A DNA stretch of 64,000 bases from Sapria himalayana. Taxonomy: Eukaryota; Streptophyta; Magnoliopsida; Malpighiales; Rafflesiaceae. Location: NCBI GenBank assembly GCA_029783825.1, contig JAREIK010002032.1, positions 470,843 through 534,842 on the forward strand, in the 5' to 3' direction. Both the position numbers and the translations under genes were made by a program. Position 1 is the stretch's first letter. The number at the start of each line of letters is the position of its first letter. The notes under the pieces were generated by a model that did no database searches, had not been told where the DNA came from, and saw nothing but the letters and a program-made list of their open reading frames with translations. Shown one piece after another: positions 14,392-27,576 of this stretch.

Positions 14392-16913
14392 AATTATTTT
14401 AAATTTTTTTCAAAAGTGAATTCAATATTAAGTTATAATAATCATTATATTTATATATCATATAAATTCAATATAAACAATGTTAGTGATAAATATTCTA
14501 ATAATTATCAAAAAATAAATTAATAAACAATTATTAATAAGATAGATATCAATTAAAATATAATTACAAAATCTAAAATGATTTAGGAGAGTAAAATATA
14601 TTACTTTATAATAAATTTTAGTTTTTAAATTTTTAATTCTTTTTATAAGTTTATCTATATTTTTTGATGAGAAATAATTAATATAAATTATATTTGTTTA
14701 ACTTATAATTTATTTTGTAATTTATATTTAAATAAAACTAAATGAATAAATAATTAAAATGAATATTTTAAATTATAATTAAAAAAATAATTTTGAGATT
14801 TATTATTTATTTTTTGGGTATACTAGCTTAACAAAATTATCTTTTTAGGGTTTTAGAGATTTAGGAGTTATTGATTTAAGTGTTTAGGTATTTAGTGGCT
14901 TATAGGATTTATTTAAATAATGAAATAACACAAAAATTATTTTTGATATTATAATTAAGGTTTACGAGTTTAAAGGTTTATTATTTAGGGGATATTGTGT
15001 TAAGGAGTTTAGAGATTTAAGTGTTTAAAGATTTAGTGGTTTATAAGTTTTATTTAAACAATGATATAACATAAAATTTATTTTTTTTTTTATTTTTTCT
15101 AATTTTTGAAGGTTATATCCTTTGAAAATAAAATAATTTTAAAATTTTTTTCTAATGTAATTATAATATTTATTTATAAAAATCTTCATAATTTTTAGTC
15201 ATTTAAATTCAATATAAATAATTACATTACTAGATATTATACTAATGATCAAAAAATAAATTTGTAAACTATTATTAATAAAATAGACATTATTTAAAAA
15301 GTATTTGCAAAATCTATATTTATTCAAATCAAAGTAAAATTTATTACTATATAATAATTTTTTTAGTGTTTTGCTTTTTTTAATGTTTTGCTTTTTTAAT
15401 AAGTTTAGATTTTTGTTATTAAAAATAAATTATTAAAATTATATTTGTCTTACTCATAATTTATTTTGTATTTTATAATTCTATAATAATAAACAAATAA
15501 ATAATTTAAATTAATGTTTAAAATTATAATGAATACAAATAAAATTGAGATTTATTATTTATTATTCAGGATATACCAGTTTAATAGTTTAAGTATTTAG
15601 GTGTTTTGTAGTTTAGGAGTTTAGTGATTTAATTGTTTAGACCTTTAGTGATTTATAGTTTTAATTTTAAGAATGAAATAAAAAAAATTTAATTTTGTGA
15701 TTTTTAAAAATTTTTCAAGGTTATAACCTTTGAAAATATAATACTTTTAAATTTTATTTAAATGTGAATATAATATTTAGTTATAATAATCTTAATAATT
15801 ATATATAATGTAAACTCAATATAAATAATTTTATTAATAGATATTATAATAGTGATCAATAAATAAATTAATAAACTAGTATTTATAAGAATGATATAAA
15901 TTAAAATATAATTGTATAATCTAAAATGATTCAAAATAAAAATAAGATATATTACTAAATAATAATTATTTATTTTTAAAAATTTGCCTTTTTTATAAGC
16001 ATTTTTTTAATGTAAAATAAATTATCTAACCTATATATGTCGCACTAATAATTTATTTTTTAATTAATATTTCTATTAAAATAAATTAATAAATAATTAA
16101 AATGAATATTTAAAATTATAATGAATACTAATAAAAATTAGATTTATGATTTATTATTTGGACTATACTAATGTATTGTTTTAAGTATTTATGGGCTTCG
16201 GGGTTTAGGAGTTTAGTCATTTTAGAATTTAGACATTTAGTGGTTTATAGGTTTAATATAAAAAATAAAATAACAAAAAATTTATTTTGGTTATTTTTTC
16301 TCATTTTTGAATGTTATAACCTTTGAAAATATAATAATTTATACATTTTTTTGAAAAGTGAATATAATATGAAGTAATAATAATCATAATAATTATATAT
16401 CATATAAATTCAATATAAACTATTTTATTGATATATATTATAATAATGATCATATAAAAGTAATAAACAATTATTAATAAGATAAATATTGTTTAATATA
16501 TATTTTTAAAACCTAAAATGATTCAAAATCAAAGTGCAATATTTTATGAAATATAAATTTTAAAATTTTAAATTTTTGTATCCATTTATATGCCTATATA
16601 TTTTTTGATGAAAAATAAAAATTTTAATTATATTTATCTCACTAATAATTTATTTTTTAATTTATATTTCTATAAAAATAAACTAATAAATAATTAAAAT
16701 GTATATATAAAATTATAATGAATACTAATAAAAATGAGATTTATGATTAATTATTTAGGGTATACCTATTTAATGGTTTAAGTTTATTGTGGTTTTGGGG
16801 TTAATGAGTTTATTGATTTATATGTTTACACATTTAGGTTTTATTTATTGATTTATAGGTTTTATTTAATCAATGAAAGAACAAAAATTTATTTTTTTGA
16901 ATTTTCATGATTT

Positions 16914-17141
16914 TCAAAGGTTATAACCTTTGAAAATATAATAATTTTTTAATTGTTCTAAAATATGAATACAATACTTAGTTATAATAATCTTAATAAA
17001 TATATTTGATGTAAATTCAATATATAATATTTTATTAATATATATTATTTTGATGATCAACAAATAAATTAATAAACTATTATTAATAAGAAAGATATCA
17101 ATTATAATATATTTGTAGAACCCAAAATAATTCAAAATCAA
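16914..17141 (-). other. Mirrored 75-codon open stretch in W monomer (not a gene)
   Basis: This open stretch recurs with high similarity at 38494-38721 on the other strand because both lie in W-type monomers of an inverted duplication. The translation is almost entirely I, L, N, Y and K, as expected of A/T-only DNA, and one end is formed by the dyad itself (FKGYNL). I list it as a marker of the duplication; I do not think it is translated. Confidence 0.6.
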
Positions 17142-19828
17142 AGTAAATTATATTACTAAATAAAATTTTAAATTTTTGAAATTTTGTTTATTTTTATAAG
17201 CTTATATTTTTTTTCATAAAAAATAATTTATTTAAATTATATATGTCTCACCCATTATTTATTTAGTAATTAATATTTCTATAAAAATAAAGTAAAAAAT
17301 AATTAAAATGAATATTTAAAATTATAATGAATACAAATAAAAATAAGATTTATTATTTATTATTTAGGTTATATTGGTTTAATTGTTTAAGTATTTAGGG
17401 GGTTTTGGGGATTAGGAGTCTAGAGATTTAAATGTTTAGGCATTTAGTGGTTTTTAAGTTTTATTTAAATAATAAAATAATAAAAAAATTATTTTTGTGA
17501 TTTTTTATCATTTTTGAAGGTTATATAACCTTTGAAAATATAATAATTTTTAATTTTTTTTCAAATGTAAATTTATATTTAGTTATAATAATCCTAATAA
17601 TTATAAGACATTTAAATTCAATATTAGTAATTTTATTGTTAGATATTATAAAATTGATCAAATAATATTTTAATAAACTATTATTAATAAGATTGATAGC
17701 AATTAAAATATAATTGTGAAACCTATATATAATGATTCAAAATCAAAGTAAAATATATTACTAAATAATAATTTTTTGTTTTTAAATTTTTACTTATTTT
17801 TATATGCTTATATTTTTTTTTTGATTAAAAATAAATTATTAAAATTATAGTTGTCTCGCTCATTATTTATTTTGTAATTAATATTTCTATAAAAATAAAC
17901 TAATAAATAATTAAAATGAATATTTAAAATTATAATGAATACAAATTAAATTGTTATTTATGATTTATTATATGTGGTATCCCGGTTTAATAGTTTGATT
18001 ATTTCAATGTTTTGTTTTTTAGAAGTTTATCAATTTATGTTTTTAGGTATTTAGTGGTTTATAGGTTTTATTTATATAATAAAATAACAAAAGAAAAATT
18101 TGTAATTTTTTTAAATTTTCATATGTTATAACATTTGAAAATATAATAATATTTAAAATTTTTTGAAATGTGAATACAATAATTAGTTATTTTAATATTA
18201 ATAATTATATACCATATAAATTCAATATAAACAATTTTATTGATAGATAATATAATAATGATCAAAAATTAAATTAATAAACTTTTATTAATAATATAAA
18301 TTTTAATTAAAATTTATTTACATAACAGAAAATGATTCAAAATAAAATAAAAATATATTACTAAATAATAATATTTAATTTTTAAATTTTTCCATCTGTT
18401 TATAAGCTTATATTTTTTTATGATTAAAAATAAATTATATAAATAATATCTATCTCACTCGAAATTTATTTTGTAATTAATTTTTCTAAAAAATTAAAAT
18501 ATAAATAATTAAAATGAATATCTAAAATTATAATAAATAGAAATAAAAATGAGATTTATTATTTATTAAGTAGTATATAGCTGTTATAAGGTTTATGTCT
18601 TTAGGGGTTTCGGGTTTTATGAGCTCCTGATTTAAGTAAGTAAACATTTAGTGGTCTATAGGTTTTATTTAAAAAAGAAATAACAAAAAATTTATTTTTT
18701 ATTTTCTTTCTCATTTTTTAAGATTATAACCTTTGAAAATATAATAATTTTTAAATTTTTTTCAAAAGTGAATACAATATTTATTTATAATAATCATAAT
18801 AATTATATATCATATAAATTCAATATAAACAATTTTATTGATAGATATTTTAATATTTATCAAAAAATATATTCAAAATCTATTATGAATAAGATAGATA
18901 TTACTTAAAATATAATATCAAACCCTAAAATGATTCAAAAGCAAAGCAAAATATATTACTTAAAAATAATTATTTGTTTTTAAATTTTTATTCTTTTTAT
19001 AAGCTTATGTATTTTTTGATGAAAAATTATTTTAATAAATTATATTTTTAACTCATAATTTATTTTATAATTAATATATATATATATAAGTTAACAATCA
19101 AAATTAATTTTTTAAATTATAATGAAAACAAATAAAAATGAGATTTATTAATTATTATTTATGTTATACCAGTTTAAAGGATTATCTATATAGGGGTATC
19201 AGAATTTTGTAGTTTAGTGATTTAAGTGTTTAGGCATTTAGTGATTTATAGGTTTTATTTAAACAATGAAATAACAAAAAAAATATTTTTTTTCTTTTTT
19301 CACATGTTCAAAGGTTAATCTTTGAAAATATGAAATTTTAAAAATTTTTTCAAATGTGAATACAATATTTAGTTATAATAATTATTAAATTTATATATCA
19401 TATAAATTCAATATAAACAGTTTTATTGATAAATATTCTAATAATGATCAAAAATTAAATTAATAATCTATTATTAATAAGTTAGATATCAATTAAAATA
19501 TAATTAGAAAACCTAAAATGATCCAGAAACAAAGCAAAATATATTACTATATAATATTTTTATGTTTTTAATTTTTTTATTCTTTTATTACGTTTATCTA
19601 TATTTTTTTGTTGAAAAATAATTTATATAAATTATATTTATATATTTTAATTTATATAAATTATATTTATATAAAATAATTTATAATTTATTTTGTAATT
19701 AATATTTATTTAAAATAATTTAATGGTTTTGACATTTAATTATTTAGAGATTATTTTTTTTAGGCATTTAGTATTTTATAGGTTTTATTTAAACAATAAA
19801 ATAACAAAAAAAATTGTAATATTTTTTC

Positions 19829-19856
19829 ATTTTCAGAGGTTATAACCTCTGAAAAT
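19829..19856. repeat. 28-bp perfect satellite dyad with compensated arm change
   Basis: The centre reads CAGAGGTTATAACCTCTG where the common form is CAAAGGTTATAACCTTTG. The A-to-G change in the left arm is matched by T-to-C in the right, so all 28 bases remain symmetrical. Confidence 0.9.
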
Positions 19857-22800
19857 ATAATAAAATTTAAGATTTTCTGAAATATGAATACAATATTTAG
19901 TTATAATAATATTAATAATTATATATAATATAAATTTAATATAAACAATTTTATTGATAGATATTATATTAATGATCAATAATTAAATTAATAAACAAAT
20001 AATAATAAGATAGATATTAATTAAAAAATATTTAGAAAACTCAAATTGATTCAAAATTAAAGTAAAATATATTACTGAATAATAATTTTTAATTTTTAAA
20101 TTTTACTTCTTTTATAAGTGTATATAACTTTTTTGATTAAAAATAAATTATTTAAATTATATTTGTCGCACTCATACGTTAGTTCGTGATAAATATTTCT
20201 ATAAAATAAACTAATAAATAATTAAAATGAATATTTAAAATTATAATGAATAGAAAAAAAATTATATTTATTAATTATTATGTATTATATAGCGGTTTAA
20301 TGGTTTATGTATTTAGGCATTACGGGGTTTAAGAGTTTACTGAATTAATTGTGTATGTATTTAGTGGTTTATAGGTTTTATTTTAAAAATAAAATAACAT
20401 AAAATTTATTTTTATTTTTTTTTTTGATATTTTCATAGGTTATAACCTTTGAAAATATAATAATTTTTAATTTTTTTTCAAAAGTGAATTCAATATTTAG
20501 TTATAATAATCATTATATTTATATTTCATATAAATTCAATATAAATAATTTTATTGATAAATATTCTAATAATAATCAAAAAATAAAATAATAATCTATT
20601 ATTAATAAGATAGATATCAATTAAAATAATATTACAAAACCAAAAATGATTCAGAACCAAAGCAAAATATATTACTATATATTAATTTTTTGTTTTAAAC
20701 TTTTTTTTTCTTTTTAAAAGTTTATATATATTTTTTTGATGAAAAATAATTTATATAAATTATATTTGTGTAACTCTCAATTTATTTTGTTATTAATACA
20801 TATATAAAAATAAACAAATAAAAATTAAAATGAATATTTAAAATTATAATTAAAAAAAAGATATTTATTCTTTATTATTTAGTGTATACCGGTTTCATTT
20901 AAATTATATCTATCTTACCAATAATTTATTTTGTAATTAATATTTCTAAAAAAATAAACTGTTTAATAATTAAAATAAAAATTTAAAGATTATACTGAAT
21001 AAAAATTAAAATGAGATTTATGAATTATTATTAATGTATACTAGTTTAATGGTTTAAGTATTTAGAGGTTTTATCGTTTAGAAGTTTAGTGATTTATGTT
21101 TTAAGCATTTAGTGGTTTATAGGTTTTATTTAAACAATGAAATAACAAAAAAATTATTTTTGATATTTTTTAATATTTTCAAAGGTTATAACATTTGAAA
21201 ATATAATAATTTTTAAATTTTTTCAAATATAAATATAATATTAAGTTATAATAATCTTAATAATTATAAGTCATTTAAATTCTCTATAAATAATTACATT
21301 GCTGGATATTATAATTATGATCAAAAAAATTAATAAACTATTATTAATAAGATAGATATTATTTAAAATATATTTGCAAAATCTAAATTTATTCAAAATC
21401 AAAGTAAAATATATTACTAAATAATAATTTTTTTTAATGTTTTGCATTTTTTATAAGTTTATATTTTTGTTGATAAAAATAAATTATTTAAATTATATTT
21501 GTCTTACTCATAATTTCTTTTGTAATTTATAATTCTATAATAATAAACTAATAAATAATTAAAATGAATATTTAAAATTATAATGAATACAAATAAAATT
21601 GAGATTTATTATTTATTATTCAGGATATACCAGTTTAATGGGTTAGGTATTTAAGTGTTTTGTTATTTAGGAGTTTAGTCATTTAATATTTTAGACATTT
21701 AGTGATTTATAGTTTTCAATTAAAGAATTAAAAAACAAAAAAATTAATTTTTTTATTTTTTTTAATTTTTCAAGGTTATAACCTTTGAAAATATAATAAT
21801 TTTTAATTTTTTTTAAATGTGAATATAATATTTAGTTATAATAATCTTAATAATTTTATCTAATGTAAACTAAATATAAATAATTTTATTAATTAATATT
21901 ATAATAATGATCAAAAAATTAATTAATAAACTAGTTTTAATAAGAATGATATAAATTAAAATATAATTTAAAATCTAAAATGATTCAAAATCAAAATAAG
22001 ATATATTAATAAAGAATAATTTTTTATTTTTAAAATTTTGCTTCTTTTTATAAACATATATTTTTTTTTCGATGAAAAATAAATTATTTAAATTATATCT
22101 GTCTCACTAATAATTTATTTTTAATTAATAATTCTATAAAAATAAACTGATAAATAATTAAAATGAATAATTAAAATTATAATGAATACTAATAAAAATG
22201 AGAATATTGATTTATTATTTAGACTATACTAATTTAATGTTTTGAGTAATTATGAGCTTCGGGGATTAGGAGTTTATTCATTTTAGTATTTAGTCATTTA
22301 GTGGTTTATAAGTTTTATTTAAAAAATAAAATAAAAAAAAGTATTTTTGTTTTTTTTTCATTTTTGAAGGTTATAACCTTTGATAATATAATAATTTTAA
22401 ATTTTTTTTGAAAGTGAAATATAATACGAAGTTAATAATCATAATAATTAAATATCATATAAATTCAATATAAATTATTTTATTGGTATATATTATAATA
22501 ATGATCATAAAAAAAATAATAAACAATTATTAATAAGATAAATATTATTAAAAATATATTTGCAAAACTTAAAATGATTCAAAATCAAAGTGAAATATTT
22601 TACGAAATATTAATTTTAAATTTTTTAAATATTTGTATCCATTTATATGCTTATATATTTTTTGATGAAAAAAGTTTTTTTTAATTATATTTGTATCGCT
22701 AATAATTTATTTTTTAATTTATATATCTATAAAAATAAACTAATAAATAATTATATTAATCTTAATAATTATATATCATATAAATTAAATATAAACAATA

Positions 22801-24453
22801 TTAATGATAGATATTATAATAATGATCAAAAATTAAATTAACAAACTATTATTAAAATCTAAATATTAATTAAAATATATTTACATAACACAAAATGATT
22901 CAAAATCAAATCAAAATATTTTACTAAATAATAATATTTAATTTTTAAATTTTTTCTTCTTTTTTTAAGCTTATATTTTTTTTGATTAAATATAAATTAG
23001 TTAAATATTATTTGTCTCAATCGAAATTTATTTTGAATTAAATTTTTTTAATAATTAAACTATAAATAATTAAAATGAATATTTAAAATTATAATAAATA
23101 GAAATATAAATTAGATTTATTATATAATAAGTAAAATATAGCTATTAAAAGGTTTATGTATTTAGTGGTTTCGGGGTTTATGAGCTTACTGATTTAAGTA
23201 AGTAATCATTTAATGATCTGTAGGTTTTATTTAAAAAATAAAATAACAAAAAATTTATTTTTATTATTTTTTCTCATTTTTTAAGGTTATAACTTTTGAA
23301 AATATAATAATTTTTAAATATTTTTCAAAAGTGAATACATTATTTATTAATAATAATCATAATAATTATATATCATATAAATTCAATATGAATAATTTTA
23401 TTGATATATATTCTAATAATAATCAAAAAATAAATTAAAAATTTATTATGAAGAAGATTGATATTACTTAAAATATAATATCAAAACCGAAAATGGTACA
23501 AAATCAAAGCAAACTATATTACTAAATAATAATTCTTTATTTTTTAAATTTTTATTCTTTTTTTAGCTTATCAATTTTTTAATGAAAAATAATTTTTATA
23601 AATTATATTTTTAACTCATAATTTATTTTATAATTAATACATATATAAAAATAAAAAACTAAACAATCAAAATGAATTTTTTAAATTATAATGAAAACAA
23701 ATAAAAATAAAATTTAATAATTATTATTTAGGGTATATCGATTTAAAGGATTATCTATATAGAGGTATCGAAATTTTGTACTTTAGTGATTTAACTACTT
23801 AGGCACTTAGTGGTGTCTAGGTTTTATTTAAACAATAGAATAACAAAAAAAAATATTTTTTTTTCACATTTTTAAAGGTTATAACATTTGAAAATATAAT
23901 AATTATAAATTTTTTTTCAAATGTGAATACAATATTTAGTTATGATAATCATTATATTTATATATCTTTTAAATTCAATATAAACATTTTTATTGATAAA
24001 TATTCTAATAATGATGAAAAAATAACTTAATAATCTATTATATAATAAGATAGATATCAATTAAAATATATTTACAAAACCTAAAATGATTCAGAAACAA
24101 AGCAAAATATATTACTATACAATAATTTTTTGTTTTGAATTTTTTTTTTCTTTTAAAAAGTTGATTTATAATTTTTTGATGAAAAATAATTTATTTAAAT
24201 TATATTTGTGTAACTCATAAATTATTTTGTAATTAATATTTATATAAAAATAAACAAATAAATAATTAAAATGAATATTTAAAATTATAATTAAAAAAAT
24301 GAGATTTATTATTTAATATTTATTATTTGGGGTATACTAGTCTAATTTAAATTAGATCTGACTTACTAATAATTTTTTTTGTATTTAATCTTTCTATAAA
24401 AATAAAATAAAAATTAATTAAAATTAAAATTTAAAATTATACTGAATAAAAAT

Positions 24454-24513
24454 AATAAAACCTATAAACCACAAAATACTTAAATACTTAAATTATTAAA
24501 CTCTTAAACCCTG
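24454..24513. repeat. Orphan orientation-B octamer sliver at array edge
   Basis: About 60 bp of octamer tract in orientation B (AATAAAACCTATAAACCAC, then several TTAAA-type units) joined directly to the end of orientation-A array A2. The joint falls in a shared AATAAAA-like run. It marks an inversion or fold-back breakpoint before the low-copy block. Confidence 0.75.
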
Positions 24514-25253
24514 ATACTGCTACACCACACACACATATCGACGGACCATAGTACACACGTGCACATATTCTTGTCCATTTTGGTGTAGCATTTCGAGGGG
24601 CCAGCAAGTCCTGGAAGCAGCCAGAAGTATGGGCCAACAGCTTGTCGAGGGCCCCACTAGCAAGCTGGGATGATAACATTCAGACAACTCACGAGACCGA
24701 GCAAAGTGGTTGGGAATAAACCCAGGAGTAGCTAGGAGTGGGTTCCACTAGCCTATCAGGCAGCATAGAGGGCCACCCAACCGTCACCCAACAGGAGTAG
24801 CAGGTAATCCATTATTAATTGGATAGCCGGCAAAATCCGAAGCATCACCAAGAAGGGCTAGTAAGCAATAGAGTCCAAACCAGCTACACGGAAGCGAAAG
24901 ATTCAAATTTGTAGTTTATGTTTGTAGTCTTATTTGTCTTTTGGACTTTGTATGCATCATGTACTTGTAGAGACGGATCATGACATACTCACACACATAA
25001 TCTTGTCTGTTCTCTATGTAGCATGAAATGAGGGCAACTGGACCGATGAGTATCTCTAAGTGGGGCCCACTAATGCATTTTGTAAATACACATTAGGCGA
25101 TGCTACTCTCCCGGGAGTAGAAAACCCATCTTTATAGCATTTTGTAATTTAACTTGTATTCTATATTGGTTGTACGCGTAGATAATTACACAATGAGATG
25201 GACATCATTACACATGCACACCGATGCATGCATATTTTTTGATATTTTGTCAG

Positions 25254-25611
25254 TGCAACATACGGCCACTTCTTGGAGCTCAAGGAGGATGCATTCTAAC
25301 CCAAGAGATACTCTTTTGAGGATCATTAGAGCAAAAGAATGTGGAATTCAGAAGTGAGAATGAATTGACAAAGTTCCGTAGATATGGACTTGTGGATTTA
25401 TGGGTATTCAGTTTTACATGTATTCCATTGCATTGCAATGACATAGGCAAATGTTTGATGCTACATGTCACACACACGCAAAATCTTATATTTGTATAGT
25501 TTTAATATGGTGCATCATTCAGGTTCCTCCAAAAGTCTTGGACAAATCCGAATGGAAAGGACACAGTGCGCATAATGACTCAATGCCAACTCTAAAATCT
25601 GGGAATGTCAG
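25254..25611 (+). pseudogene. Possible two-exon remnant of an unrecognised host gene
   Basis: 25254-25403 is preceded by TTTTGTCAG, is exactly 150 nt, and reads through with a single TGA at 25317-25319. Recognisable stretches are GAQGGCILTQEILF before the stop and ENELTKFRRYGLVDLW at the end. It is followed by GTATTC, a passable donor. 25523-25611 is preceded by CATTCAG, is open (VLDKSEWKGHSAHND within it) and is followed by GTGATT. The two pieces join in phase. Composition is normal and charged, unlike spurious A/T frames. I do not recognise the family. The splice sites are inferred, and the TGA says it is broken at least once. It could be a captured gene fragment, or chance. Confidence 0.35.
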
Positions 25612-25759
25612 GTGATTTTAGTTGTATTCGTACGCTTGGAATTATTAGGCATTATGTTTTTTATATATTTTATGCATGGAATCATTAAGATGCATAGGAT
25701 TTGGTGGGTCGGCCTAAATTAGTCAGCTTTTTACTCTCTTGTAAGTTGTGTGCCTAAAT

Positions 25760-25805
25760 GAAAAATAAAGTGTGTATTTTCCGAAAAATAAAGTGTGTAT
25801 TTTCC
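25760..25805. repeat. 23-bp perfect tandem duplication
   Basis: The unit GAAAAATAAAGTGTGTATTT plus TCC occurs twice back to back (25760-25782 and 25783-25805), just before an A-run and the telomere-like tract. It contains AATAAA, so it could be a remnant of a 3' end; that is a guess. Confidence 0.9.
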
Positions 25806-25824
25806 AAAAAAAAAAACAAAAACA

Positions 25825-25904
25825 AACCATAAACCCTAAACTTGAAATCCTAAACATTAAACCATAAACTATAACCCTAACCCATAAACCCTAAATCCTA
25901 AATC
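25825..25904. repeat. Degenerate 7-bp telomere-like tract (CCTAAAC-type)
   Basis: About 80 bp split cleanly into 7-bp units: CATAAAC, CCTAAAC, TTGAAAT, CCTAAAC, ATTAAAC, CATAAAC and others, with exact AACCCTAAA twice inside. The plant telomeric unit is CCCTAAA. The 7-bp period distinguishes it from the 8-bp tract of the satellite. It follows a poly-A stretch. It may be an old interstitial telomeric repeat or an unrelated promoter-type telo-box cluster. Confidence 0.7.
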
Positions 25905-26227
25905 TCATGTTTTGCACTTTTATAATCAAATGACTAAGTGTTAAATTTAAATTGAAATTCACAACTTTTAGGAATGTCACAGATTTATCTTTTTGTATAG
26001 GTAACACAAAGTCATGACTCAAGGGGTGAGTTATGATTTCAATCTCTTTCTTGCTTTAGATTATTGTAGCATTAACAATGGTCATGATTGTATATTTTGT
26101 CTCTAGAACACAAAATCATATCGATGAGAATATGCTATAACTTGTCTCTCTATTGAACATATTGTTATGGCACTAAGAATGATCAGGAAAACATATTTAA
26201 TCACTATAATACTATGTCACAGTATTG

Positions 26228-27002
26228 GATATGACCATAGCTTGTGCATTTTATCTTTATTTTCCATAGTCATTGCACTAGGAATGATTGTAACTTTGGA
26301 CATTCCTCAAGAGAAAAAGTCATGACCCTAGAAATAGTTAAAGCTCGAGTACTACTCTTTAAAACTTTCTATAGCTAAAATTATTGGGATTGGAAATATC
26401 ACTATGGCTTTTTCCTTTGATTTGTGACCTCAAGTGTCAATATGCAAGACTAATATTTTTAGCAATGATTAAAACCTTGTATACATTTGAATATGATTCA
26501 TTTACACCTTTTTGGGTATTGTGACCATGTATACATAACTCATTTAATATAAAAAGAAAGAAATGATACTTTTCATATCCATGAGGATATAAAAAAAAGG
26601 CTTAGACATGCCAATAAAATAAATTTTTTGATTCTTGATTGAAAGAGAGCCCATATTTCTTGCCCTGTTCAAACCACACTGCGGCTAGTTTGTTCTAATA
26701 GGCTACAAGGTGGTTATTTTTTTAGAGGTGAACTATGTTTTAAAAAAAATGCTTTAAGTGTGTGCTTGAGAGATTTTTAGAAGAAATTACAATAATCAAT
26801 ATAAATAGCATCCTCAACAACTAGCTATTTCAACACATAGGGGTACAACTTTGGTTTAGTCTGTTAGCGTACATGAGTCAAATTTCCTTTGATAGCCCAC
26901 TGATTCAACATCAAATATGATGATACATAATACAGATAAAGTAAAAGCTCCTATTATTTTGGTTAGAGCTTTAGCAATCATTCTAGAGTTGAGAGAGGAA
27001 CA
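26228..27002. repeat. Duplicated low-copy segment, copy b
   Basis: Collinear with 8792-9561 and in the same orientation. Unlike copy a, its left side continues into other low-copy sequence, so this is probably the parent context and copy a the truncated derivative. Its right end meets orientation-B satellite exactly as copy a does. No reading frame of note. Confidence 0.85.
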
Positions 27003-27576
27003 AAATAAATTATTTTAATTATTCAGTAAAATTTTAATTTTAATTATTTATCAGTTTATTTTTATAGAAATATTAATTACAAAATTAATTATTAGCGAGA
27101 CAGATCTAATTTAAATTAAACCGGTATATCCTAAATAATAAAGAATAAATCTCATTTTTTTTTCATTATAATTTTAAATATTCAAATTTAATTAATTATT
27201 TGTTTATTTTTATATAAATATTAATTACAAAATAAATTATTAGTTACGCAAATATAATTTATATAAATTATTTTTCATCAAAAAATTAGAGATAAACTTT
27301 TTAAAAGAAAACAAATTTTCAAAATAAAAAATTATTATATAGTAATATATTTTGCTTTGCTTCTGAATCATTTTAGATTTTGTAATTATATTATAATTGA
27401 TATCTATCTTATTAATAATAGATTATTAATTTATTTTTTGATTATTATTAGAATATTTATCAATAAAATAGTTTATATTGAATTTATATGATATATAAAT
27501 ATAATGATTATTATAACTAAATAGTAATTCACTTTTGAAAAAAATTTAAAAATTATTATATTTTATAAGGTTATAA
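27003..27576. repeat. Satellite B2, part-monomer split by hAT-1
   Basis: One orientation-B monomer (AGATCTAATTTAAATTAAAC spacer near 27105, then core) running into its dyad, which is interrupted after GGTTATAA by hAT-1. The other half resumes at 31193. Confidence 0.9.
27569..27576. repeat. Target-site duplication of hAT-1, left copy
   Basis: GGTTATAA directly before the left terminal repeat, repeated exactly at 31193-31200. An 8-bp duplication is diagnostic for hAT elements. The target is the centre of the satellite dyad. Confidence 0.95.

Larger units (their letters stand above)
12517..24453. repeat. Satellite array A2 (orientation A), about 18 monomers
   Basis: Uninterrupted tandem monomers with dyad cores near 13021, 13761, 14371, 15111, 15719, 16312, 16919, 17519, 18124, 18721, 19313 (damaged), 19838, 20439, 21184, 21775, 22370, 23286 and 23878. 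Subtype order includes Q-P-X-W-V-U-T-S from about 14950 to 19300, the mirror of 36300-40900. Near 22740-22760 an X-type monomer jumps into another type, marking an internal deletion. Short reading frames here are stop-free A/T stretches of the monomer, not genes. Confidence 0.92.
24514..26227. other. Low-copy block of normal base composition
   Basis: The only long non-satellite, non-transposon stretch in the window. 24514-25250 holds no convincing gene; two segments near 24539-24601 and 24972-25034 look like a diverged direct repeat (CGGACCATAG / CGGATCATGA starts, both with a TTCTTGTCC or ATCTTGTCTG centre and a GTAGCAT end). A CTCCCGGGAG palindrome lies near 25110. A gene remnant (25254-25611), a 23-bp tandem duplication and a telomere-like tract follow. 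From 25905 to 26227 I see only diverged internal repeats, such as TCATGACYCWAGR and GCACTARGAATGAT, that also occur in the adjoining duplicated segment. Confidence 0.6.

Noticed and set aside
24488..24679. 63-codon open frame on the minus strand in the low-copy block
   Set aside because: Unremarkable sequence, no supporting splice signals or domain, and it starts in satellite-derived octamer sequence.
25154..25477. Open frames on both strands overlapping the possible exon remnant
   Set aside because: They are in frames other than the exon-like one, and their edges do not agree with the splice-like sites.
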